From NCBI RefSeq assembly GCF_036417845.1, contig NC_089991.1, positions 15,097,001 to 15,161,000 on the forward strand: DNA of 64,000 nucleotides, read 5' to 3'. The first letter of the stretch is position 1; the number at the start of each line of letters is the position of its first letter. Positions 43,101 to 56,802 of the stretch are shown here, piece after piece. Both the position numbers and the translations under genes were made by a program. The notes beneath the pieces are model-generated. The model had not been told where the DNA came from, ran no database searches, and saw only the letters and a list, made by a program, of their open reading frames with translations. Source of the DNA: Apteryx mantelli (lineage: Eukaryota; Chordata; Aves; Apterygiformes; Apterygidae).

Positions 43101-43964
43101 TAGTTTTTTAAACAGTTATATTCATTATTACCTTAGACATACCAGCTAAAAGAATACTGTCTCTCTAGGACAGTGAAACATTTAAAGCAGCAAGCAGACA
43201 CAATGGACTGAGAGGCTTTTTTTTCGTTTGGTGCTTCAATCCTCAGCTCCAAGCTAATATCCTTAATATCTTTAGGATATTCTTAAAACATCTTAATAGG
43301 TGTATCTTAAGATTCTATTCATAATACTAATATTCTTGTCATCTCTCAAGAAAGAGAACACCAGTGAAGATTTTTGTTTATAAATTCTTCATTTTTTCTC
43401 ATTTAAACTCTTTGTTATTCTAATAATTTGGGACTATTCACATGAACCAGTGTTTAACATTACTGTACCTAATGCGTCATTATTTGAAAGAAACTGCAAT
43501 GCAGAGCTCAGTTATTTAACTTTCACACCGCACCCTTATGAAGGGTTACAGGTGATCTGTGAGCAGAAGGAGGACTTTTATTGTGGTCGTGGTTTGCATC
43601 GCTTTGACAATGCAGTCGAGGAATAAAAGCAGTATAAGGTAACTAGTCCTGCATACGATTACTTATGAAGGATAACAAATGTAGATAACAAACATTTCTC
43701 AGATTAGTCAGTCATTTGTATTTGCCCAGCCATCCATCAAACCATAACAATTAATGAACTTGCTTGCTGAAGTTACAACTGTTGTAAAGTTTGCTCACCG
43801 AAAATAATTAGTCTAGTTCTCAGGATCGCGTCTTCAAAGAGAAAAGATGTAGTACGATCTCCTCCCCCCCATATCCGCTGTACACTCTACATTTCCTCAT
43901 CCAAGTTGGTTAATTGTGTGGCAAATGAGTATTTATAGATGAATTCACATGACTGCATGAACGA

Positions 43965-44790
43965 GCTAATTCAGGGAGGCAGGCTTTTCCCTCCCCGCCT
44001 GCCACGCAGCCACCTGAGGCCTGGGCCCGCGCGCCGTTTCGGCGCTGCACCGTCGGAACAGCTCGATCCACTCGCCCTCGTGCCGTCCCTCGGAGAAGTG
44101 TCCTCGGAGTCGGGCACGGGCACGGAGGGCCTTCACGGCCTGGCCGGGACGAAAGTGTCCCCTCGCCCTGGCTCCTCGCCCGGCTGCCGCGGGCGCCAGC
44201 AGCCCTCCTGCAGAGACGGCAGGGTGCCGGCACAGCTGCCCCCGTCCCTGCCTCCAGCCAGAGCCCGCTCCGCCCAGACCCGGCCTGCGGGCGTTTCGGG
44301 AAGCACCAGGGGCCCACCCGAGTGACGGCAAAGCTACTGAAAATGCCCTGCTAGCTTGACAGGCTCCGTCTGGGAACGCGCAAATCGCATATCCAACAAG
44401 AAAGCCTGTGGATCCAAGTAATACATATAATTGGTTTTGCATTTATACAGTTTCAGGCTTATACGTTCCGGTTCACCTGCTACACGTACGGAGTTGAAAG
44501 GCTCCTTGATAATGATCCTTTCCCTTCTGGGGAGGGTTAAAGGCTTTCTTAAAGTTCCCGTGACAGCGGTTCAGCCGTCGGACCCTCCGTTCTTCCTAGA
44601 CTTGGTCACGCCGCCCGAGTCACCCCAGCAAGGTGCGACCACGAGGGTCGCGGGGGACGGGCTGCTGGGGCACGAAGTGCTCTCAGCGCCGCCTGCCCCC
44701 TTCAACAAAGGCTCGCGAGGGCCACGTTTGCCCTTCGGGAATTGGTCTTTCTGAAGATTTCACGTCTGACCGCGTGACTTGCGACAATTT
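43965..44790. promoter_or_regulatory. intronic CpG island, two blocks
   Basis: Block 1 (about 43980-44345) has about 39 CpGs in 360 bp by hand count at roughly 70% G+C, close to the number expected without CpG depletion. Block 2 (about 44461-44785) has about 28 CpGs. An AT-rich, CpG-free gap (about 44400-44460) separates them. Flanks are AT-rich and almost CpG-free. A consensus donor, CAG|GTAAGG, lies at 44811-44819 just after block 2 on the + strand. Long open frames occur in both strands (128 codons + at 43939, 158 codons - to 43966, 107 codons + at 44431). None resembles a known protein, and their length follows from GC content. Best reading: an orphan CpG island that could be an alternative promoter or enhancer of GABRG2, or the promoter of a noncoding RNA. 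Confidence 0.6.
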
Positions 44791-45287
44791 AAACTGAGCT
44801 TTAGAAAGGGCAGGTAAGGATAAAAAAGATTAACGTACGAGAAACCAGAGAATAAGGGATAATGTGGCATCTGAAAAGCAATTCCACTGAACCTAATGCA
44901 AGGTAATTGCAAGAGCAGCGATGCTGAAGGCAAGATTGGTTTTGTAAAAATATAATTTTATGGATTTACAAAAACAATGACTTCAAGAAAAATGTTTGTC
45001 CATTTAGTTGCATGAAAAATGATTAGACGTTTTAGGAGATTTAAATTGTTTAAAAAGAAAGAAAAAACATATATTTTTAATGCTTTTGATTTCATGACAA
45101 AATTGGCAAATTAATAGACTGATCCTATCACTTAAAACATGTCCTGCAAATAAATTCTTAGACATCATACAAGCATTTGTGTTGCCTATAATGCCTTTGT
45201 GAAAATATTTTCATAAGTACTAATGACTCTTTGAGACACAAAGCATGTTAACATCCCAGCTCCCTTTTTAAAATTTCTGTTAGGTAA

Positions 45288-45301
45288 TTTTTTTTTTTTT
45301 T
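45288..45301. repeat. poly-T homopolymer (14 nt)
   Basis: An uninterrupted T run in intron 6. No element recognised beside it. Confidence 0.85.
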
Positions 45302-48300
45302 AATCATATCCCATCCACTGATTGACTTTCACAAAAACTTTTGCAATATCACAAGAGAAAATCACTGTAATTCTATTGTTTGCGACCAGAGCTAGATCTA
45401 ATTATAACGAATTGTGATGAGAAATCTTTAGTTCAAAAGGATTAGATATAATGGCTAAGCGGTAAAAGAAAAATGGATATTCACAATTACTTTAGCAGTA
45501 TATTAAAACACGTCCTAGAAGAGTTTTCTTCATAGTGAATAGGCATGCTGAAATTATTGATTTACAAAAATAAGTGTTTTATTGTGTCATTTAAATAACT
45601 GAACTTCAAGCAATAATAAATTACAGGTTTCCAGAGCACTTCAGCCTTTAAGCTGTAGCATCACAAAGCAAACTCTGTAACCTTTAAAACGATCAGCATA
45701 GCACCAATGTTTTATTTTCTTACTGATGGGTTTTTCTCTAAATCCTTTTTGCATTCAAAAAATAGGTTTGTGGTAGAATGATTTTAAGATGATTTCTTTT
45801 ACATTTTTTTCCCTCTTTTTTTCCCCTTTCCATCATCTTCCCTCTCTTTTGAGGACAAAAACAAATTCAGGAAGGATCTTTGAAGGTGATGACAACTTAA
45901 TGATGATGGTGTGCATAGTGTAGGGATTGTTCATTTGAAATAATTTTGGATTTGCCTGGGGCATTTATATGTTCTAAATAATAAATGCATATGCCTCGGA
46001 GGTTGTTCTTGCACAGTTAAATCCCTTCAGTCTGTAAGTGAAATGTCTAGCTTCTGAACCGTATGTCATTACATAGCATTTCCAGTAGCCTACTCACCTA
46101 GGATGCTGTTTTGTTGCGGGGAGGTGTCACTGTATTTGAATAGATATAATTGAAAGGCTGATTGGATGTAAGACACGCAAGGCTCCATAACAAGGCTATC
46201 AGAGTCACAGAACGCTCATGGGAGCTAATAATACTCCAATCCACTCATATATCCAGTGTAAAAAGCAAATTGAACTAATTTAGCACCACCAAGTTTAAAG
46301 AGGCCTTACCAGTCAGCTTTGACTTTTAATTTTTCTATCAATGAGAAATAAGAAATAAAAAGAAATAGAAATAAAAAGAAAATAGACCAGGTTGTTAAAT
46401 GAAAATGTGCACAGTATGTGCAGACTTCTAATACTCTATGCAATACTTATGATTATATATATGTGGTCTAATTCACTAATACAATCTTGTGACTTTGACA
46501 GCACATTCTCACAGAGGAACATAGTAGTAAAATTTTTAGCATAGTAGTAATATTTATATATTTGTCATTATGATCTTATGTTTAATAAACGTTAACCCTC
46601 CCTTTTTATTGTTAAACCAAATTCTTAATTGTAAATAGCGTGTTTTAACATTGCCTTTTTAAACAAGGCATAATTGTCCTCATTTTGATGTACATTATAG
46701 AAATTATAAATATGCCACTTAAAAAATGATACAGCCTGTTAAGTGAGTTCTTTGCTACTCTCAAGAAGACTGCATAATTAAGGCTAAAGAGCTGCAGGAT
46801 AAAATTTATGTAATAATACTTTCTTCTTCTGTCATGCCCTACATAGGAGAATCTTAAAATATTTTTCAAGATTTAATGCATAAAGTATCACAACACCCTT
46901 TGTGTGTCTCAATGCATGTAACTAGAAATCATCATAAAACTAGTCAGCAAATTGTTATCATTTTCTCATATATAGCCCTAAGAAATGAGAAAATGATCAG
47001 AAAACTTATGGGAATTGTGTTCTTGTTGGCTGTAGCTTATCATTTCTTCTTTTTTAACCTTGAGAATGTAAGTTTGAAGAGCAAGTAATCAGTTGCATTG
47101 CTGTGGTAACAACCAGTTATAGAAGGTTGCTTCTGTTCTCTGAGTGTATGGGTTAAAAAAACAACTTTCATCCCTCACCCCTGGCAAAAGAAAACTCCCT
47201 AAAACAAGCTCACACCCTGCCTTTTCTGAGGACAGATAGCAATAACTATTTCAGCTTACTTAACATCTCTCCTATTTATGCAAAATTTAAAAAAATACAG
47301 CCAATAAAATATACAGCCAATTATTTCCTGCTGTTATCCAGTGATATTTATTTAAAAACAAAATAAAACAACAACTCTGAATCCTTCAAAGTACCCTTGT
47401 AGTTCAACAAAATTTCATTTCTTATATTACCACAGCAAACTGCTTGACGGAAACAAAGCTATTAGGAATAATCAAAAAAGGTAAAAAATTGTAAAGGAAA
47501 AAGTTAATGTCTTTATTGTACAAATACAGCAACAATAACCAGGGTAATTTATGAGATTATTCAGTAACTCCTGATATATTTGTTCTAGAGCTAAGGATTT
47601 TGGCACCATTTGTTGCTGTTCTGGGAAAAGCAAGATTACTGAATTTGAAGGAACCCAACTACTTTTATTTTGCCTATTTTCTTTTAATCATAACTGTAAA
47701 AGCCATTTGACTAGATTTAGCAATATTGCAGAAATAAGCCCTAGACTTTCAATACGGATATAGGAAACAAAGAATTCAACTGGGGGAATTTACTACTAGC
47801 AAATAGTGCAAATATTAAAAACTCATTACGGCTCTATAAGGCCAAGAAGAAAAGTAAGAGAGGAAAAGATCAACCCTCTGAACACTGCAGTGTGGAAACA
47901 TGATGTTTCTCCCCACTTGTGAACTGGTTCCTGTTACGTGCCGAGAGCAAATCCTACCGCTCCCCCAGCGAGGAGGCACCGCGGAAACCTCTCATCCCAC
48001 ACAGGCGATGGCAATTAGTTCATATTAGAACAGAGTCTCCTAAGTCAGGCGAACATTATTTCAGGGCTTGGTAATGACTAAGCCTGCCAATGTTTAACTT
48101 CCTACCGGCTGGCTGGTCTCAGATAACCCAGCTGGCACACCGCGAGTTGTGGTAACCCCTGTTCTGCGCGGAGCAATGGATCGTTGTATACTTGCGGTAG
48201 CTACCGCAGCTCCTGGCAGTTACGTTCTGAAACTACCCAGTGCAAAAGCAACCGCAAGCACATATTTCCCTGCTGAGCTTGCCAGCTTCGGTGCCCAGCT

Positions 48301-51300
48301 CTTCTTCATTAGGCTTCAGAATTCACCATATCCTGTAGACATACCTCTACGCTGATGAATTGGGAGGAAAAAAATCTCCACCTACTCTCTCTCACTGGCC
48401 CACCGCACTCATTGTTATGTCCTTAAAAGTTTAAAAAAGATTTGTGTTTCCTGGTATGATAAGAGATTTTCTCTAGGGAAAATTTAAAATTAAAAATGAA
48501 CAGTTCTGTGAGCAGAAGGAAGATTTCTCACAGATTTGCATCCATGATAGAATTCGCTAGTGTTTAAGGAATATATAAATGCCAATTTAAGCATTTTCTG
48601 CTGCTGAAGCATTTCTCATAGGTCCTCCCTAGACAGTTTCTCTGGAGTCTAACTAGAACCAAATTCATGCCTTCTTGGGCAGATGGAGTGGCTGACGCAG
48701 TGGAAAGCAGTAGAGAAGCATCATCTGACAGCCCCTCCGATCCCTCTACCTGTCTTCTTGACACCTTTGCAGCTTCTGTCTTACGCAGAGTGTGCTTATA
48801 ACTGATCAATGTATTCAGAACTACAAACTAGGATGGCCTGAGAAGGTATTGATTACTCTCAGCAGAACAGGATAAAAAGCAATATGCTTCTCAAAGTTTT
48901 AACAAAATGTTAAACAGCACCAGTTTTGAGGCTTATAAAAAAGAGCCATTTAGTTTTTGTTTCACTGCTTACTAAATTTCCCAAGCCATGGTAATTCCAG
49001 CCTCCAGATGGGACTCAAGCTCCAAGATTCAAAATATCCCAATGAGAATTTTGGGAATTATACTGAAACCAGGAAACAACTCAAATCTTCTAAGAATTTT
49101 CAACCTAATATCTGTCGATTTAAGAATGGCAATTATTTTATGCACAGTTCAGATAAACACATTGGATTTGGAGTGCAGAATTAAAGAAATAATAATTTTC
49201 TCATTTCAATCACTGACAATCTGGATAGAGATTCTCCAGCAGACCTGAGACCAAAAATATTGCATAGCAAATGTTCACAAAGTGATCTTTGACTGTAGCT
49301 TAGGTTGATTTTCCCCATTTTCAGAGGTGCCAAAGTTATTAAATTACAGAGCCTACACTTTTTAGGCTGGTTAAGTGAGGGTGCTTTATTACACCTGTAC
49401 TAGCTAAACTCAAAGATAAATGCATGATACTTGTTAATATGACTATCTGAATGCAGTACCACAGTGACTACCCAAGCACATGATTTTAAATATTACACAA
49501 AAATAAATGGAAAGGAAAAAGTAGCCTTTTAGAAAAAGCAGTAAGGGCTCTTATTTTTAGTATTTTTAATAATAGAAAGCTGTAATTCTAATAATTCACT
49601 TATCTAGGGAATAGAAATTTGGGGGGCACAAGCTCTCTTTTTTGTTCTAGATATAATTTCTATGATAGTGGAATTTCTATCCAAGATCAGGGTTGCTAGT
49701 TCATGGTAATACAACAAATAAATAAATTGTTTAATGCTGACAGTCGCTTAGAGAACTTTGTTTACACCTGTTTTCACATCTTCAAACATTGACTTTGCTT
49801 TGCTTAAAAAGGTATTCACATGGAGTAGTTAGGATCAAGAGATGGGGAGGAAACTACATCAATACTACATGTATTTTTCAATAACTACTGTCACTCATCT
49901 TCTTTTGAACTTATTCTACTACTAGAAAGAATAAAATGCTTAGGATTCATCTTGCTGGGAACCTTTGGGATGCAACTTGAGAACAACACTGCTGTCATTT
50001 TCACAGTTAAAATTGGAAGTTATCAACAAAACTTGGATTTCTCCTTGTCACTCCTCTGAAGTGCTTTAAATGCTCTCTTGGCTCTGGCTACTCCTTCTCT
50101 CCCACCCACCGTATGTGCCTCTGAGTGGCAAAGTGCTCGCAAGGGAAAGGTGCCAACAGACGCTGAACCTGAAGGGCGGCCGGCTGCTGGGCAGAGCTCA
50201 TCGAAGGGAGAGCACTGCTCTCACCTGACGGGGATGTTGGTTTCTCAAAGGAAACCGGATGGCATTTCCACAGCCACATCCCTTCTAGGAAAGTCATGGG
50301 CTCCTTCACAACAAATTCTGTTATGTTGGGTGTAAGAAGTTATCACTTGCAATTTTATTGCTTCACCTGTTCAGTTTTAAGTGCTCTGCTCTTTTGTGGC
50401 ATCTGATTTCGCCTGATTTAGAATCTATATCTACCAAGCTAGCAGGCAAGATTATGAATGACTACTGTATTATTTCTACATCTAACCCATCATCTCAATC
50501 CTTAAGTATTTTATGACAGCAGCCTCCACAGAAAGATAAATGCATAAACCCATTGGGTCACTATTTTGTGCATACTAACCTCTTCTGATGCCTAGTCACA
50601 TTTGCAACCTTATCTCTCTCTACAGAGTAAAAAACACAGCAGCTACTCTTCTAAAAAACAATCTAGGACACACTCCAGACATCTAGATACCAGGATTTTC
50701 ATATTCCCATGGACATATGTGAAATGTTTGGTATGGCCTGCATGGTAAAGCTCTGTCTACGGCTTCCTCGCCATAATTTTCAAAAAATGTTAAAAGTGGA
50801 AAGCCTTAAAAAGACATAACCCATGGGATTCACAGTGCTGTATCTTCAGTTTTTAAAAAAGAGTAAGAGATTGCACTTTATGGCCTGAAAGCATACGATG
50901 TGATCATATTCACACTGTGATGTGGAATGGAGATTCCCAGGGGAACCTGTTTTGTAGTAGCTGTGAACGTTATCCTGGATGTGCCTATTTGAGAAATAAA
51001 TGTAGTCCAGATCCTCAAAGGTCTTCTTAAAAAGGGTGAGTCATTTAAATACCCTACAGGATTTGGACCTGAATGATTACATACACCTGGAAGCTCTACC
51101 TTTATTCCTGCAAAGCTAGTTACGGAGTAACTAGAATTTGAAGTTGGCATCTGTAGTCTCAGGAGAATTTTTTACATCCTAAACTTGATCCGTTTGACTT
51201 GAAATGGTGATACTAGTTATAAATTATTCATGTTTCATTGCTATCTCCTTTGAGACCTGATCTTTAAACTAAGCATCCTCTTCATCTCTGTTCTTTCCTT

Positions 51301-53240
51301 CAGGCCTGTTGCATACAGGCCTGTGGCTTCTCTCACTCTTGCTCTTGGTATTAACTATAATTTTAGAACATCATCTCATTGTTTGCCATTTTTCATGATT
51401 TCTCTCTCACTGACACCTTTTACTTCTGAACTCTACGTTTATTTACTATTTTACTATAACCTAGTTCTTTCTGCTTCAGTGCCTTTATTCCTTCTTGTTC
51501 TTTGATTTAAAAAACCATTTTTTTCCTTCTAAGAGCTGAAGAGATTCTGGGTTTGACAGATGCTTTTTCTTTCCTCCAACAATTTTGCTTTCCACCTGAT
51601 GTCAATAATATCCTCCTAAAAAGCTCAAGAGTTTAAAAATACACCCAAACACATTTGCCATCTCCTTTCTTAGCATATAAATAACTGTTCTCTTAAAGCT
51701 AGTTTCTTCCATTCAATTTCCTCACCAATCACACCTTAGACTATTTTGCAACACCTACTTTTGTCAGTGTATGTTTCCGCTGTTACGTGTTAGCTGTGAT
51801 TGTGAACAAGATTAATTTGCACATTGCTGAAGGTTTGCACCTGGCTTCTGCAAGGCAGAACGCTCGAGAAAACAGAAACAATGGGGAATCTACCATCAGA
51901 GCAGATATTGTCCTCAGGCAAACTGATAGCTAGGGAATGAGGATGCTGCTGCTTGCCTCTTAAACATCAGGCCGCAGTAGCATTTTCTAGAGGAATGGCT
52001 TGAATTGGAAACAAGTGAATTTGTGATTTTCTTTTTTAATGGTCCTAAATAGGCATATACAATTCAGATGAAGGAAAAAATCTATTCCACACTATTCTGC
52101 ATTTCAAAACGCATCTGCTTTGGATTTAAAAATTTTCACAAGGCTACAGTACCTTTAGAAGCATAATCCTGTACGTTCACTCTAAGGAGCAGTAAAATTG
52201 CTTAAAAGTTTTAACCTAATTATACTGTGGACACAATAGTTATAGTAGGCAAGGATTTAATTTGGAAGAGAAGATACCAAATATTGCATGTTTTGCGTGA
52301 TGGCAGTACCATGTATTGGGAAGCGCAGCGACCCAGGCAAATACACGCAGAGCTGAGGTAGCTGTGCGGGTTACGGGCACAGCCGGGAAGTTTCCTTGTC
52401 CCCGACAGCCTAGGAAACCCAATGCCTCTGACAGGCAGCTGCTTCAGAGGGGCAACCAACACCAGCGCCCCGTCTCAGAAAAAAGAACTGTCCGTTTCAC
52501 AGGGGAGTAACATAGCCCTAGGTATAAGCAGAAACAACCAACACCTGGCCTGTAAGCGGTAGTACCAATGCTGGGAACTCTGACAGCAGCTACGTTTGGC
52601 TACAGGGTCAGAACGGTGTCATACGGCACTGGCGGACGGGGCCAGGGCTCAGCCATTCCTGGTGCACCAATAGACCAGACTTTGGTTGCAAATGGATAGT
52701 GAGAGCAGGAGCACATCACTATTGTAATTCAGAAAGCACTGACAACTACTTAACACTTCACTAACAGCTAAAAATGGAATACAAACCTTCTCCCTGATCC
52801 TCTCCCCTTGCCTCCTGCACAGACACAGACATCTTCAAGATTCCTTCACTCAAACAGCAGCTCTTTGCGTGCGAACTAAACCTTCAGGTGCAAGGGCTAA
52901 AAACCACTGAATCCGCTGAATCAGCTGAAAAATGATTTGAGGTGCTGCAAGTATGGCCCCATAAACTGGTACTGGGACTGGACAAAGCCTTGAGCAGGGA
53001 GATTATTTCAGTTTCACAACAAAATCCTCATTCTGAATGCTGCAGGTATACTGCCATTTCCTCCTGCTTTTCTATCAGGATTTTTCTTCTCTCTTTATTC
53101 TTTCATGTTAGTGCAGTGGTGCTGAATGCTAAGAAGCCAGTGCTGAGGCTGACAATTTGCTGTTTTGGTAATCAAGCTTTATGTATCAAGCAAACTGAGT
53201 TAGCTACTTCTTGTTACTGCAGATGAATACTAACATAGGT

Positions 53241-54280
53241 ACTGGAAACATAAAGATCAAGTACGAACATAGGCACTGGAATTCCTACACAGTGGTACCG
53301 AAAAGTCTTAATCAAGAAGTTGGTGTTAGAAGACAGTTTAACAAAGCGTGAACATCCTCTCTCCCTGCCTCCATATCTGAGAATATTAGATGTTGTTCAA
53401 ACACAGAGCATGCACACGTTCCATGGAGCTTCGAGGGGAAGCAAAGAAGGGTTGGGAGAAGAAAAATCGCTTGCCAACAGCCCTACAGCTGTTCAGTGAT
53501 AGGGCTGGGACTAGAACTGAGATATCTTGTCTGCTGCTCTAGTGTCCTAATCAATAATCCACACTGCTTCTTTGAGATATTTCTGGGCTATGTTGTTTTT
53601 CAGAAAGCCAGTTTATTTCTCAATGTGTAACTTTGTTGGGCTCTTGTTCTGGAAGTCATCTTCTTTTACTGAGCTGCCCTAGCTCTCTGAAGTCCCTGAC
53701 ATTTGGTAGCTGATCACACTGAGCTCTGAAGAAAGCTAGTTTTGATCTGTACTACTTTTGCTCCTTGATGTTTTGCCTTCCAGGATCTCATACCCGTGTG
53801 AGTTTTAGTCTTTTCTTGGTTACTCAGATTGGTTTCCTGGGGGCTTAAAACAAAATATTCACTGATGAAATCCTCTAAAATATTTAAAGGAAGCCGAAAA
53901 AAAATGGAATTGAGGTCCTAAAAAAAAAAAAAGAGAAAAGAACAGTGCTGGAAGTGGAGCACCAGAGCATGCTGTATTCCTCCCGGCATCCCCCCGGCTC
54001 TTTGTTTACGGTGCTGCCTTTCTAGTGATGGCCCTGTGCATTCAGTGGAAGCGAGATGCTGGTGCTCTAACGGTACTTGCTTGCATAAATACTTCTGCTG
54101 AGAGGTTCAGGCAGTCTGAATCTGTAAAATCTGAAGCTTCCCTACAGAACTTTGCCTCCATGCATTCATGTTTTCTCTCTTCTGGAGAGAAAGTAGAAGA
54201 AAACATCAAGTTTTATTGCAGCCCTAGGTTATGTAATATTGCCTCTTGGCTCTGAAAATAACTGGAAACATAAAGATCAA
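53241..54280. repeat. direct repeat pair of an exact 20-mer
   Basis: ACTGGAAACATAAAGATCAA occurs identically at 53241-53260 and 54261-54280. The first copy also sits in a local imperfect duplication (AACATAGGTACTGGA then AACATAGGCACTGGA about 33 nt later). The sequence between the two 20-mers is not itself a repeat I can name apart from the MIR-like tail. Confidence 0.7.
53468..53577 (-). mobile_element. MIR/L2-like ancient retroelement tail
   Basis: CGCTTGCCAACAGCCCTACA, TCAGTGATAGGGCTGGGACT, AGAACTGAG and then CTAATCAATAATCCACACTG align in order with the common amniote tail: CTTGCCCAAGGTCACACAGC, AGTGGCAGAGCTGGGA, AGAACCCAGG and CTAACCACTAGACCACACTG. This is an old MIR/L2-type fragment of about 110 bp in reverse orientation, the same general family as the relic at about 18.6 kb. 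Family assignment is from memory. Confidence 0.7.
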
Positions 54281-54912
54281 AGATTAAATGCACTATACAC
54301 TCAAATTCCTCTTCTCTCAGAATGAAAGGCTGTCAGAGGAATTTCAGAATGACCTTTGCCATGCAAATACAATTTAGAAAGATGTAAAAGCAAATCCAAG
54401 AAACAGTGTTGTATGAACAGCCGTAGTCCTGTGCAGCCACTTCAGCAACGAGAAAACGCACAAAGTTCATTAAACATAGTGCTAATTTCAGAGAGTTTGC
54501 TAACAAGTTTGCAAGTCCATTGTTACTTAGACCAGAAACATTAAATCACTTGTTTTTTAATACTGTGGAGTTCACCAGATGGGTCTACATCTAATTTCCA
54601 ACCACTGCGGAAATGTTGGGAAGTCTGCAAAAGGGTATATAAACAGCATGTCGGTTTTCCAGTTCAGCAAGTACTGGCAGCAGATCTGTCACCCAGATTC
54701 ATCTGTGGACCTCAGAGTCCAGCTGCCTGATGTCAGCTGAACTGAGACGGGCACCTGGAAGGGAATTAGCCCACCTCAGGTCTGAATTGCCCATTGAAAG
54801 TCATCTGTTTCTCTTAATTGACCATTTGCTTCTAACTTTGTAACTGCAGGTACTTAACGTTAGCAGTGGTTAACACAGGCCTCAAAGTGCTATCTTCTTT
54901 TATTCCATTCCC

Positions 54913-54928
54913 TTTTTTTTTTTTTTTT
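54913..54928. repeat. poly-T homopolymer (16 nt)
   Basis: An uninterrupted T run in intron 6, within a T-rich stretch. No adjoining retroposon recognised. Confidence 0.85.
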
Positions 54929-56558
54929 ACATATTATACTAAACTATCACTGGAGTTCTCCATACTCTCTTTTCATGCAGCTCCTTCCCACAGTTGCCTA
55001 GGAAGCCCATATATATAGATCCATGGTGCAATCTAAATTTTGTGATTTACCACCCCTGTAAAACCAAAATAACCACCATTTTGTGCTTTTTTTCCTTGAT
55101 GCAAACTATTGAAAATTTCAACATGATAAAATTTAATGCTTTGACTATTTTTATTTCATGAAGTTTCATAACCCTGGCAGTGTGGCTGATCTCGAGTACC
55201 AGGGATACGGCATAGTGCATATTCTTTGAAGTATAGTAACAAACCAGTTATCTCCAGTTCTCCCTGTATCTAAGAGCAGCCACAGTTGGATCTGCCAGGA
55301 AATGGATATGCCATCTGGATACCTTGAAATGAATGAAATACGATGAAACAATATTTCTTGTTTACTCACACTGGTGATTTCACTATACCTCAAAACATTT
55401 AGGGTTAACATGATAATAAGTCAAATATTCAAAATAAATCAAGTCCTTGCTTTAAATACGCACAGAGCCCTTAGCCAGATCCACTATTGTTTTGAAGAGG
55501 AGAGCCTTTATTTAGGTATTCAGGTAACAATCAGACATCTAAAATAGCCAAGGACACGGGGAGCCCGACTGAGTCAGGCACAGCAAGATTTGCAACAGAA
55601 CAGCACCCCAGCTGGCTGTGCTGCTTTGAAATTCTGGCCCTCTACTCTTTCACATTACTTGAAATTTCTGTCATCCTCACATTTGCTTAACTATTTTCTC
55701 TGATATTATATTTATCACAGTAAGCCAAACATGTTATTTATTAAAAAAAAAAGAAAAGCCCTAACTATTCCTAACTGCTCAGAGATGAGATGCAGGGCTT
55801 TCATCCTGGGTTGATGCTTCCCAGGGAGGAGGGGAACAGGAAGGGGAGCAGAAGGTTCTTTAATTTGCAGATTATTTACACACTGGAGCATAATGGTTCC
55901 CTCCCAGCAGTCGCAATCTATTACATCATGCTGCTGCCACAGCTGAACACTAATTGTGCACACTAAAAATCCTAAAAAGCCAGTGTAGTAGCTTAGCTGC
56001 TTAAAAAACAAAATGATAAGTTGTTTGTAATTATGCCCCCAACTAGAAAAATTTTAGATGAAAATATATAGGGGCAGTAAAGTTCACTTTTCCTTCAAAC
56101 TTCACAGATGGAGCATTAGAAACATATGCACTCAGTTTCCCCCACAACCTCAACAAGTTTCCACATACTGATATTTTTCAGCAAAAAAGAATTCTTATGG
56201 TGGGTCTTGTCTCTGTGAATTTGCAGGGAAGGTGGGAGCAACAATAATAGATGTGAATTACTGCCTAGGGCCATTACATTCTTTCCTGCTATAATTAGAA
56301 ACTAATGAGAACTGGAACACATTCTGTCAAGTGAGCGGAGAAGCAACACTGCACGCGGAACGAGCGGCCAAGGACCAAACCAAGCCCAGAACTGTCGGCA
56401 GAAAGTCACGTCATACACGGAGACGTTTCAGTTGCTCAGAGAGCTGCAATGATTCACCGCGTTTTGCAGGAGCTTCATCAGCTGGGGTTGACATTTCACA
56501 CAAACACAAACTGAAGCCAGCCCCCCTTCTCCCTGTTCCCGCAGGAAATCGAGGGCTT

Positions 56559-56566
56559 TGACGTCA
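56559..56566. promoter_or_regulatory. perfect CRE (TGACGTCA)
   Basis: A full-length palindromic cAMP response element inside the CpG-rich block. Full CREs are rare by chance in AT-rich, CpG-depleted DNA. CREB/ATF binding is a family expectation and is not shown here. Confidence 0.45.
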
Positions 56567-56792
56567 GACACGTTCACACACAGACATACACGTGTTACTC
56601 TCTAAAAACAGAAGAAAAGAGGAAATCTCCTCCCTCCTCCGCCCCCTCTCCGCTGCTGTACGATGTAGTTAGGATTCATCCTTTGGAATGTAAATTGAAA
56701 ACCCAGCTTGCAGCTATCTGAATCCCGGAGATAATCTTATATAAATGGACTACAGCACAAGCTTCATCAAAGTCTTAATGTTGTTTTACCTC

Positions 56793-56802
56793 ATTACGTA
56801 AT
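56793..56802. promoter_or_regulatory. palindromic PAR-bZIP/E4BP4-type site (ATTACGTAAT)
   Basis: A perfect 10-bp palindrome with the TTACGTAA core bound by HLF/TEF/DBP and NFIL3-type bZIP factors, about 230 bp from the CRE. It is a motif match only. Confidence 0.4.

Noticed and set aside
43966-44442. 158-codon minus-strand and 128-codon plus-strand frames in the CpG island as possible genes
   Set aside because: Low-complexity Ala/Arg/Gly/Pro composition on both strands, no recognised domain, and long frames are expected in GC-rich DNA that lacks stop codons.
46200-46260. Possible minus-strand CR1 3' end (AGAGTCACAGAACGCTCATG)
   Set aside because: Only a few bases resemble the TCACAGAATGG start, and the following conserved CR1 blocks are absent.
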